DNA from: Vicinamibacterales bacterium
Lineage (GTDB): Bacteria; Acidobacteriota; Vicinamibacteria; Vicinamibacterales; UBA8438
DNA: 64,000 nucleotides
Direction: 5' to 3'
Assembly: GCA_958296065.1 (NCBI GenBank)
Contig: CATQHX010000019.1
Location: 54,753-118,752, forward strand
Both the position numbers and the translations under genes were made by a program. The notes beneath the pieces are model-generated. The model ran no database searches. It was given only the letters and a program-made list of their open reading frames with translations, and was not told the origin of the DNA. Below are positions 56,006 through 64,000 of this stretch, piece after piece; positions within the stretch are counted from its first letter, which is position 1, and the number at the start of each line of letters is the position of its first letter.

Positions 56006-57676
56006 ATGACGATTGCCAAAGAACTTGCACACCGGGGAAGGCTTCCCCATCCGGCGAAGCGCGAAGCCGTCCGGCAAGAGGTGGCGCCCTTGAAGAATCC
56101 CGATGAACTGCGGCGAGAGAACGAGGTGCTGCGGGACCGTCTCTCCCGGCTGAGCGCGGCCGTCCTGCGCGTCAGCGCCAGCCTCGACCTGAACACCGTC
56201 CTGCAGGAGGTCGTCGACAGCGCCCGCGCGCTGACCGGCGCCCGCTACGGCACGATCACGACCATCGACGCCCGCGGGCAGGCCCGCGAGTTCGTCTCCT
56301 CCGGCCTGACCTCCGAGGAGCACCGCCAGCTTGCCGAGTGGCCCGACGGGCCGAGGCTCTTCGAGCACCTCCGGGAGCTGCCGGTGCCGCTGAGACTGCG
56401 CGATGCGCGTGCCTATGTCCGTTCACTCGGCTTCTCCTCCGACCTGATCCTGCCGAAGAGCATGCAGGGACGCCGATGCGCCACCGGGGCACCCACGTCG
56501 GGAACTTCTTCCTCGGCGACAAGGAGGGTGGCGAGGAGTTCACCAGCGAGGACGAAGAGGTTCTGATGTTGTTCGCGGCGCAGGCGGCGACGGCGATCGC
56601 CAACGCACGCACCTACCGCGACGAGCAGCGGGCCCGCGCGGACTTGGAGGCGCTGATCGATACCTCGCCGGTGGGCGTCGTGGTCTTCGAGGCGAGGAGC
56701 GGTGCGGCAGTCTCGATCAATCAGGAGGCCCGGCGGATTGTCGACGGCCTCCGCATGCCGGGCCGCTCTCCGGAGGAGTTACTGGAGGTGGTCACCTGCC
56801 AACGTGCCGATGGACACGAGGTATCCCTCGCCGATTTCCCCCTGGCGCAGCAGTTGGTCAGCGCCGAGACGGTGCGGGCCGAGGAGATCGTGCTCTCGGT
56901 TCCCGACGGTCGGCGCGTGAAGACGCTGGTCAACGCCACGCCCATCCGTTCCGCGGACGGCGAGGTCGAGTCCGTAGTGGTCACGATGCAGGACTTGGCG
57001 CCGCTGGAGGATCTCGAGCGGATGCGGGCCGAATTCCTGAGCATGGTGAGCCACGAGCTGCGGGCGCCGCTGGCCGCGATCAAGGGCTCGGCCGCGACGG
57101 CGCTGGGCGCCTCACGGCGGCTGGACGCGGCCGAGGTGCGCGAGTTCTTTCGGATCATCGAGGGGCAAGCGGACCAGATGCATGGCCTGATCAGCGACCT
57201 GCTGGACGCGGGGCGCATCGAGAGCGGCACGCTGTCGGTCGCCCCGGAGCCCACGGACGTGACCGCGCTGGTGGACCAGGCGCGGAACACGTTCATCGGC
57301 GGCGGCGGCCGTCACGCCGTGCGCATGGACCTGCCGCCGGAGTTGCCGCGGGTGCTGGCCGACCGGCAGCGCATCGTGCAGGTTCTGAACAACCTCTTGT
57401 CCAATGCGGCGAGGCACTCTCCCGCGTCGTCTCCCATCCGGATCTCGGCCACGGTCGATGGCGTGCATGTTGCGATTCCGCAAGCAAGCAGGACTTGCCG
57501 GCGGCGGGCGGGAGCGCGGGGCCGGCGGTTACGGCCTGGGCCTGGCCATCTGCCAGGGGCTGGTCGAGGCCCACGGGGGCCGCATCCGCGCCGACAGCGC
57601 CGGGGTGGGCCAGGGGACGCGGATCACCTTCACGATCCCTGTGCTCGAAGGCAGCGTCGGCACCTCCGCATGCACA
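56006..57676 (+). pseudogene. GAF-PAS sensor histidine kinase, frameshifted and with a lost G1 box
   Basis: Starts MTIAKELAHRGRLPHP, with a coiled coil and a GAF domain (RYGTITTIDARGQAREFVSS, then FSSDLILPKSMQG). One base is missing near 56469; the next frame continues TPMRHRGTHVGNFFLGDKEG, a PAS region (SPVGVVVFEARSG), the HisKA box SHELRAPLAAIKGS and the N box NNLLSNAARHS. Between DGVHVAI (57474) and RKQAGLAGGG the catalytic G1 segment of roughly 14 residues is deleted with a frame change; G2 (GYGLGLAICQGLVEAHGG) remains. The 3' end runs straight into regulator sequence at 57677. Not functional as read. Confidence 0.85.
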
Positions 57677-57867
57677 CATCCGTTGCGTGGCCCGGCGCCT
57701 GCGGCTCCAGTTCAACGAAGCGCGTGCGCTATATCAGACCACCAAACCCAAGCTCGACGAGATGGCGCGGCGCCGGGGCGAGGGCTACCTCCCGGGGATG
57801 CTCATCGACCGTCTCTTCACGGAAGTCAGTTTGGTCGGAGCCCACTTCCGCTCGGACCGCGACGCCA
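57677..57867 (+). repeat. 191-bp inverted repeat, left copy
   Basis: The segment CATCCGTTGCGTGG...GACGCCA is matched in reverse complement at 60365-60555 with about eight mismatches (roughly 96% identity). Both copies lie in the same reading frame of the regulator, so recombination between them would keep the frame. Confidence 0.9.
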
Positions 57868-59106
57868 ACAAGGCGGAGATCGAGGCCGTCATGCGCGGCT
57901 CCGCGCCGGCTGAAGCGGCGCTGATCGCGTGCGGACTGCACATCTCCGGTTGCGTTTCCGACTACCAGACAGCCCGCTTCGAAGCGTGCCGCCAGCACGG
58001 GCTGGCAGCCCTCTCGCAGATGGGGCAAGACGGCTGCCGGCACGGCGAGGTCTTCGTCAATCTGCACCTCGGCATGGCCGCCATGTCCCAGGGCCGCGTG
58101 CAGGAAGCCGCCGGTCGGTACGCCGTCGCGCGGCGTACGACGAAGACCTACTTCGCCGCCGACGCTGCGCTTGCGACGATCATCGACGCACTGGTGATCG
58201 AGCTTGACATCGAGCGCGACCACGTGAAGGCCATCGAGCAGCGGACCCTGACCGGACTGACCGAACTGCGCGGGGCATGGCTGGACGTTCATGCAGCGGC
58301 GCTCGCCGTGGCCGCGGAGTTGACCTTCGCACGGCACGGCGCGGAGCTTGGGATCCAGTTCCTGACGGACGAGATCGCGAGGGTCCGGACCATGGGCCTG
58401 GCGACCATCGTGCGTTACGCCTCGGCGCTGTGCTTCCACCTTCCTCGTCGAAGCGGGACGTTCCGACGGGGCCGAACAGGTGTGGCGGGACGAGCGGCTG
58501 CCGAGGGACGCTTCGGACCTGATCGATCTCGACCGCCAGTCGTGGCGCGAGATGGAAGCGTTGTCGTGCGCGCGCATCCGGCTGCTGACCGAACTCGGAG
58601 ACCGCGACGCCGCTCGCGGCTTGGCGAATCATCTGTGCAGGATCGCGTCGGAGCGCGACCTGACGCGTACCCTGATGCGGGCGTTGGTGCTGTCGATGAC
58701 GATTGACGCGGACACGGACCGGGCCGTCGAGCCGCTCGTCGAGTTCCTGCGACTGGCGCGGAGCACGGACTACCTGCGGCCGCTGGTCCGCCATCGTGAT
58801 GTCAGCCGCAGCCTCCTGACCCGGTTGCTGGACAGCGCCCCGGACCCGGAGATTCACGACGCGGCCCGCGGGGCGCTCGCTCACCTCGAAGGACCGACGC
58901 CGCCCAACGCTCCGGTCTTTTCCCCGCGCGAGCAGGCCGTGCTCGCCGAGTTGAGCAGAGGCCTCCGCAATCGCGAGATCGCGGATCGGCTCGGGGTGAG
59001 TGAGGACGGTGTTCGCCACCACCTCAAGAACATCTACCGGAAGACGGGCACAACCGACAGGCGCGCCGCCGTGCGCCGGGCCACCTCGATGGGCTGGCGG
59101 CTCTGA
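57677..59106 (+). pseudogene. C-terminal half of a MalT-type LuxR regulator
   Basis: There is no start; the reading begins within the gene at IRCVARRLRLQFNEARALYQ, directly after the kinase tail. TPR-like helices follow (for example GRVQEAAGRYAVARRTTKTY). A one-base insertion at about 58443 changes the frame. After it come VWRDERLPRDASDLIDLDRQ and the LuxR HTH FSPREQAVLAELSRGLRN, REIADRLGVSEDGVRHHLKN, ending at 59106. The first 191 bases are an inverted duplicate of 60365-60555, within the N-terminal half of a sister gene. Confidence 0.85.
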
Positions 59107-59200
59107 CGCCGCCGGACGGCGGGGGACCCGCCTCGAGGCGTTGCCTTCTCCCGCAATGGGGGCCTCCCGCTGCCAAAGAACTCGTCGGCACGCCGGGTGT

Positions 59201-59791
59201 TCAACGCTGGCCTGCGACGATCTCGTCGCGCGCCCGCCGAATGGCGTCTGCGATCACTGACACCTGCTCGTCAACGAACGTGCGCATGCGGGCGACCTGG
59301 TCGGGTCCGCTCCAGGTCGTCAGATGTCCGCCTTCGGCGACCAACACCACGAGGCCGAGATCGCCGCGCAGCGTTAACTGCACATCGAGGAACGTCGCGC
59401 ACTTGCCCGCTCGGGCGTGGATCGAGATGCCTTTGACGAACAGCAACGCCATGTCCTGCTCGCCGGCAGCCTCCGACAACGGTTGCGCGGGGATGCCGCC
59501 GCGCAACAGGGCGCGTTCGGCGTCGGCCGCGAGGCCAGCTTCGCCCACTGTGCAACGTGCGTCGTTGTCTCCTGCCACGCTGCTGACGGTGTAGACGACC
59601 CCTCCACGTAGGAGATTCTCGATCACTCCCGCGATCCCTGCCGCGTAGAGCTGCTGGCCCGCTGCCGGCGTCGATGCCAGAATGCAGAGCGCCACCGCGA
59701 CGATACCGACGCCGACCCGCAACCGGGCTGGCCGCCGCTTCCCGCCCCCTGCCACGCCAACGGCTTGTTCGAGTACTTTGATGATCGTCAT
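59201..59791 (-). CDS. Secreted protein of unknown function
   Basis: A 196-residue protein with a positively charged N-terminus (GGGKRRPARLRV) and a hydrophobic signal segment VGIVAVALCILASTPAAG, then AGQQ. The mature part has two cysteines (DARCTVGEAG, AGKCATFLDVQ) and ends with an amphipathic helix (DEQVSVIADAIRRARDEIV). No domain recognised. It lies within the interval bounded by the inverted repeats, on the strand opposite to the regulator half at its left. Confidence 0.65.
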   Translation of the reverse strand: MTIIKVLEQAVGVAGGGKRRPARLRVGVGIVAVALCILASTPAAGQQLYAAGIAGVIENLLRGGVVYTVSSVAGDNDARCTVGEAGLAADAERALLRGGIPAQPLSEAAGEQDMALLFVKGISIHARAGKCATFLDVQLTLRGDLGLVVLVAEGGHLTTWSGPDQVARMRTFVDEQVSVIADAIRRARDEIVAGQR

Positions 59792-59800
59792 GGCTTGCTT

Positions 59801-60364
59801 CTAGCTAGAGGGATCGCGTTGATACACGCCGACACCGTGCCACGGATCCTCGATGACGTGCATCATGGTCGCCGCGGACAGTTCCCGAGCGGTCGATCTG
59901 GTGGGAACGTCCCGATCTGTTCGACGGCGATTCCGAGGCGTAGCAACTTCCGTCCCGCCAACGGTACGGCCTACAGCCCGCCCGCCGACCGGCCGATACC
60001 CAATGCATGCCGGAGAAGCACTGGTCTCCGAGTGGAGCGGACCGCGGGACTCGAGTCGCTCGTGATCGAAGCGACTCGCGCAGACGCCGTGGGCGCCTAC
60101 TTGGATCTTCCGGGCCAGCACCGGCGAGACAGTCAAGCAGATCCCGATCTACGAGGTCCCGTCGATTGGCCCGCACCCCCCATCTGCGGGTCTGGGCCAC
60201 GCAGTACCCGGCGGCCACCGTGGGTGACGAGTTCCAGCTTGGAGGCGCGGGTCGCGCGCTCGATGCGCTCAACTGCCCGCATCGTTGATGGCTGGTCCAC
60301 TGTCGTTCGCCGCCAGCCTGTTGCTGGCACTCTGCGCCTCCTGAACCCGTCTCCTGCATTCCGG
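59801..60364. other. Decayed stretch with a possible gene tail
   Basis: No intact gene. On the minus strand a short frame ends ELSAATMMHVIEDPWHGVGV just ten bases before the secreted-protein ATG at 59791, which looks like the C-terminus of a lost upstream gene. Other frames nearby, such as MRAVERIERATRASKLELVT near 60270, may belong to it. Unassigned. Confidence 0.35.
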
Positions 60365-61814
60365 TGGCGTCGCGGTCCGAGCGGAAGTGGGCTCCGACCA
60401 AACTGACTTGCGTGAAGAGACGGTCGATGAGCATCGCCGGGAGGTAGCCCTCGCCGCGGCGCCGCGCCATGTCCTCAAGCTTGGGCTTGGTGGTCTGATA
60501 TAGCGCACGCGCTTCGTCGAACTGGAGCCGCAGGCGCCGGGCCACGCAACGGATGAGGGCGAGACGCGGGAATTCCTCCAGCAACGCCGGGGTCAGGAAC
60601 CGGTCGGCCGCCGCCAGGCACGTCATCCCCTCGCGCAGCCACATGCGGAACACGCCGACGCGCTCCATCGTCTCGCCAAGGAACTCACGGTCGCCCGTCT
60701 CGGCGGCGTGGCGCCACGCGGGAATCAACTGGTCACGTCGCGTGAGGGCCTCCGAGATCCTGCGGTGGAGCTGCTGCACGCGAGCCGGATCCTGGCCGGC
60801 CAGCAGCCGGAGACAGTGCTGCTTGACGACCGGGTGGAGACGCCGCACTGCGCCGTCCGGATCCACGGGTGCCAGCAGCCCGTCCAGCGCCAGGAGCCCT
60901 TCGAGGCGCAGTCGGGTGTTGGTGGTTTCCAGTACCTCGTCAACCAGATTCGTGTCGACCCAGTCGAAAATCGACAGATCGAGGAGCAACGTGCAATCCC
61001 GGTCCGAGAGACGGCGCAGCAGGCGCATGTCGAGGAAGTTTCGGGTGAGCGCCTTGCCCAGCTCGACGCTCTCGGCGGAGCCGGTCTCCCGTATCGTCCG
61101 GTCGATGCGAAGGGCCACGGGCCATCCGGCAGTGCGGTCGAAGGTCTCTGCCAACTCCTGCCGCGACAGACTGCCCTCGAAGAACCGGCCGATCTCGGAT
61201 TTCGTAAAGCGAAACTGTGCCGTGGTCACGAAGACCGCCGAGCCTTCGAGAACGACGCCTGCCAAGTCCAGTCCCGGATTCGTGCGGAACGACAGCGCGA
61301 ACTGGAGATTGCGGGGGCCGCGTCGCAGCAGGCGTTCGAGCAGATCGACGGATTGGGCCGGGAGCCGTTCAAGTTCGTCCAGCACGAGCAGGCAGCTCTT
61401 CGCATGCGTCTCGATGGCGCGAACGAGCATCCCGATCTGGTGCGTGAGCGGCGTTGCGCCCCAAGCGTCTTCGCTCGTCCGCACCAGCTCCAGGCCCGCG
61501 TGTTCGAACGCGTATGCAAGATGGGCTCCGAACAGGCCTGGCGCATCGTCCTCGTCCACCGTGAGCCAGGCGACGAGCACACCCTTCTTTCTTGCGCGCC
61601 GAACGATCTCGGCGAGCGTGGTCGTCTTGCCAAACCCACCCGGTGCCCGCAGTACCGAGATTCGCCGGGACGCTGCCGGATCGAGTTGCCTCAACAGTGC
61701 CGGCCGATGGAAGTACCCCTCCGCAGACTCGGGCGCCGTCACCTTGGCTCTCAGGAGCCAAGGGGCTCGGGACTCGGGCACTGTCGACGTCGCTGGCGGG
61801 CTGGTTGCGGCCAT
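59805..61814 (-). pseudogene. N-terminal half of a MalT-type LuxR regulator, chimeric 3' end
   Basis: From ATG 61814 the protein reads ...LLRAKVTAPESAEGYFHRPA, a P-loop STAND-type ATPase (VLRAPGGFGKTTTLAEIV, Walker B CLLVLDELERLP), winged-helix and TPR-like parts, down to VSLVGAHFRSDRDA at 60366. Beyond 60365 the frame stays open but continues as unrelated, low-quality sequence to 59805. The LuxR HTH is lacking. The missing second half lies in opposite orientation at 57677-59106. Confidence 0.85.
60365..60555 (-). repeat. 191-bp inverted repeat, right copy
   Basis: Reverse-complement partner of 57677-57867. It lies at the 3' end of the regulator N-terminal half; to its left the sequence is unrelated to the regulator. 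Confidence 0.9.
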
Positions 61815-61950
61815 CCCGATGTCTCTCGAAGCGTGCCTCCGACCCGTGCCCTGGTGTGCCTGTGCCAGACTGGCACTTGCGTGCTCCGCGCGAACAGCGA
61901 CAGAACGCCAATCGCGAACGCGCTCCGAACCGCCTGCAATCCTGTCGTGC

Positions 61951-62704
61951 TCATGGCCCGACTCCCTCCAGCAGGTGCCCCGGCATCGTACTCGCGCAAC
62001 ATGACATCGACGCGACGTCTTGCGCCTGAATGATGACCTCGTCGTGAGTGTCGACAAAAAGATGATCCTGGGGGACTTTTGCTTTGCGTTCGGCCGGCGC
62101 ACGCCGGCCCGATGGCCCTCCAGGCAGCTCTCTCAACTCGCCGAATGCGGATCGAGACATGGTGGAACATGGCGGAGCGCCGAGCCGATCACCATCGCGT
62201 CGATACTGGTCTTCGAGCTGGTGGACGTGGTGATCGAAGCGCTGCATCTGGTCGCGGCTGTCCTTGTAGCGCAGGTGCGCCGCGTCGAGCGATCGGTCCA
62301 TGCCGATGCGGGCGACGATGTCGACCACGGGGTTGCCGGGGCGCAGCAGCAGCCGGGCCCGAGTCCGGCTCGATGCGGGCGTCTTCCGGATCGGGCAGCG
62401 TCCAGCCGTCGCGGCGCACGGTCAGGCTCATGACCACGCATCTGCGGACGTAGGCGCGCAACGCCTCGTGGCTCGTGAACTCCCGCTCATCGGGGGTGCC
62501 GGTGTCGATCACGGCGACGCGTCCTGCTTCGTTCCGGGTCAGCTTCAGCTCGGGCGGCATCTGCCGGAGGTCTGGCGGCACGCTACCGGACAGGAAGGCG
62601 TCGGCGGCGGCGCAGGCGTTGGCGTGAGACGCCACGACGGCGGCGCTCAGGCGCGCGTGGGTCGTTGCGGGATCCTCGTTGGGGAAGTGGCGTTCGTGTG
62701 TCAT
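61951..62704 (-). pseudogene. Hypothetical accessory protein with frameshift
   Basis: Starts MTHERHFPNEDPATTHARLS, continues AVVASHANACAAADAFLSGS and VRRCVVMSLTVRRDGWTLPD to about 62363, then one base appears lost within a GGGCCCG run. The other frame continues RPGNPVVDIVARIGMDRSLD and AHLRYKDSRDQMQRFDHHVH to about 62170, with a weak tail to 61951. No family recognised; composition is that of accessory DNA. Confidence 0.5.
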
Positions 62705-63655
62705 CGGTGTTTCTTGCGGGATGGCCGCCGGCCGTGTCCCCGCTCGGGCCGGCGGGTCCGTGACGAGAGGGATTGGTATCACGTCTCCGGCCGGGTCCGT
62801 CCGAGGTCTTCACGGTCGGCGGCGGTGACGAGTGTGCGCTACGCGGGACGCTCGGCCGGGTTCATGCCCGTTCCTGGGGCGTTCGGTGCGCGGCGGCCGG
62901 CCCTCGCGCAGTCGAGCGTCCCAGGCTGCTCGGCGTTGCGGGGTACCATGGGGCAGCCGGCTGCTTTCGGTTGCATGATGCCGAGGATGATGCGTGGGAT
63001 GGTTTCGGGGCGCTGCGGATCCGGCCGCGGATCGAGCTGGCCGGGCTGCCGGCGCGGGGCCGTTGGCGGCGGTGGTTCGCGCAGGTGTTCACGGGACGTT
63101 TTCCGGTTGACGGATCGGCGCGTTGCGCCGGGGTTTCGGAGGGCGTTTTGGCGCCTGACTTTCGCCTCTGAAAACTCTGGACTGTGTCCAATTCTGGGCG
63201 ATGTTCTGGAAACGAAAGAGCAAGTAGAAACTGCACTAAATCTGGTGCATCGGCCAACCGTCAATATATTGACACACTATGGATGTGGGCTGGACGTTCC
63301 TGACGACCGTCTACAGGTTGAATCCATGGAGTCAATCCAAGGAATTGGATCGGCAAGTAGAAAAAGCGAAAGCTTGACGAACATATAGCATTTGCACGTG
63401 GATAACGTGCATGCATTTTCGCCTCCTCCAGGCACCAGTTTTCGCGCCTGTTTCAGGCTGGCGCTGTCACGCCATCGCGGTCGCAACTGTTGCGCCGGGA
63501 CCGGTGCGCGACGGCGAGTCAATCGCGCGCAGACTCATGACGGGACCGCGCTGGAACAGGGTATCCCGTTGGGGACTGGGCAGCGCATTCAGCGGGGAGC
63601 ACGCGATGGCGGTTCTTCGTTGGCGTGGCCTTGCACGGTTACGCTCGCCAGCGTT
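62705..63655. other. No assignable gene; contains AT-rich stretch
   Basis: About 950 bases without a recognisable gene. From 62850 to 63170 the DNA is GC-rich with a possible frame ending FAQVFTGRFPVDGSARCAGV. From 63170 to 63410 the base composition drops sharply towards AT, with two copies of GCAAGTAGAAA (63223 and 63351). Probably a promoter or foreign segment ahead of the topoisomerase fragment. Confidence 0.4.
63394..63410. promoter_or_regulatory. Inverted repeat upstream of topoisomerase fragment
   Basis: GCACGT (63394-63399) and ACGTGC (63405-63410) are separated by GGATA. The dyad ends the AT-rich stretch, 246 bases before the ATG at 63656. An operator role is possible but unsupported by anything else. 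Confidence 0.35.
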
Positions 63656-64000
63656 ATGGCTGACCTCGTAATCATCGAATCGCCGGAAAGACGCGCAAGA
63701 TCAACCAGATTCTCGGGTGTGGCTACGTGGTGCGGGCCTCGCTCGGGCACGTGCGCGACCTGCCGCAGCCGAAGCGCGACGGGCGCTCGGCGGGCAAGCC
63801 GCGGCAGCAGACAGCCCTGGGGCTGGACATCGAGGGCGGCTGGAAGCCGACCTGGGGAGATCATCGACTCGAAGGCGAAGGTCGTTCGCGAGCTGCGCAG
63901 CATCGGCCGCGGCGGCACTGTCTGGCTGGCCACCGACCTCGACCGCGAGGGGGAGGTGATCGCGTGGCGCCTGCGGGACCTGCTGGGCGGGTCCGAGGAC
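63656..64000 (+). pseudogene. topA: DNA topoisomerase I N-terminus with two frameshifts (runs off window)
   Basis: Starts MADLVIIESP, then a base is missing near 63685 (GKTRKINQILGCGYVVRASL would follow). GHVRDLPQPKRDG, QQTALGLDIEGGWKPTW follow, an extra G near 63856, then EIIDSKAKVVRELRSIG, TVWLATDLDREGEVIAWRL, the TOPRIM DxDxE motif. This is a type IA topoisomerase. The two shifts compensate. The gene continues beyond the window. Confidence 0.75.

Noticed and set aside
62773..63171. + strand frame of 132 codons ending FAQVFTGRFPVDGSARCAGV
   Set aside because: No RBS, motif or neighbour supports it; the opposite strand is equally open.

Overview
The window is high-GC bacterial DNA (about two thirds G+C by eye). 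A PadR regulator with a permease-prefix membrane partner, several PQQ-type beta-propeller dehydrogenases and long accessory tracts suggest an Acidobacteriota (Vicinamibacteria-like) chromosome. That placement is inferred from gene types, not from a marker gene. No rRNA, tRNA or CRISPR array was seen.

Left end (1-9.6 kb) is mostly housekeeping: a membrane protein cut by the window edge with its PadR regulator, a MazEF-like toxin-antitoxin pair, a NatAB-type ABC exporter, pyruvate phosphate dikinase (ppdK) and mutL.

9.65-26.7 kb is a thiazole/oxazole-type RiPP cluster of the NHLP (nitrile-hydratase-like leader) class. A 91-residue precursor ends in a double glycine followed by only LCCCG. It lies next to a methyltransferase on the + strand. 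A nine-gene minus-strand operon of about 15.7 kb converges on them. It encodes an HlyD-like adaptor, a C39 peptidase-ABC exporter, a second NHLM-type ABC exporter, two FtsX-like permeases, an AlkB-like membrane hydroxylase fused to a GlnE-like nucleotidyltransferase, a geranylgeranyl-reductase-type flavoprotein, a fused E1-like/YcaO cyclodehydratase and an unrecognised protein.

From the same 125-bp divergent promoter region a + strand operon runs right (26.8-36.1 kb): isopentenyl-diphosphate isomerase, a tripartite RND efflux pump, a cytochrome P450 with a one-base frameshift, and an MpaB/rubber-oxygenase-family protein. Then come two squalene/phytoene synthase genes, each divergent from a secreted PQQ dehydrogenase (a duplicated module), a secreted cupin, a VapBC-like pair, another beta-propeller protein, a secreted metallo-beta-lactamase-fold protein, a broken zinc-ribbon gene and a third PQQ dehydrogenase.

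48.85 kb to the right end is accessory and decayed. It starts with a P4-type tyrosine integrase and carries remnants of IS110, ISKra4 and IS4 transposases, a 152-bp MITE-like element, truncated genes (SYLF, discoidin glycosyltransferase-like, sensor kinase) and two halves of a MalT/LuxR-type regulator in opposite orientation. The halves share a 191-bp inverted repeat, so an inversion between the copies would join them into one frame. The window ends in a frameshifted topoisomerase I start. Frameshifts are frequent in the last 8 kb, so either real decay or sequence error must be considered there.
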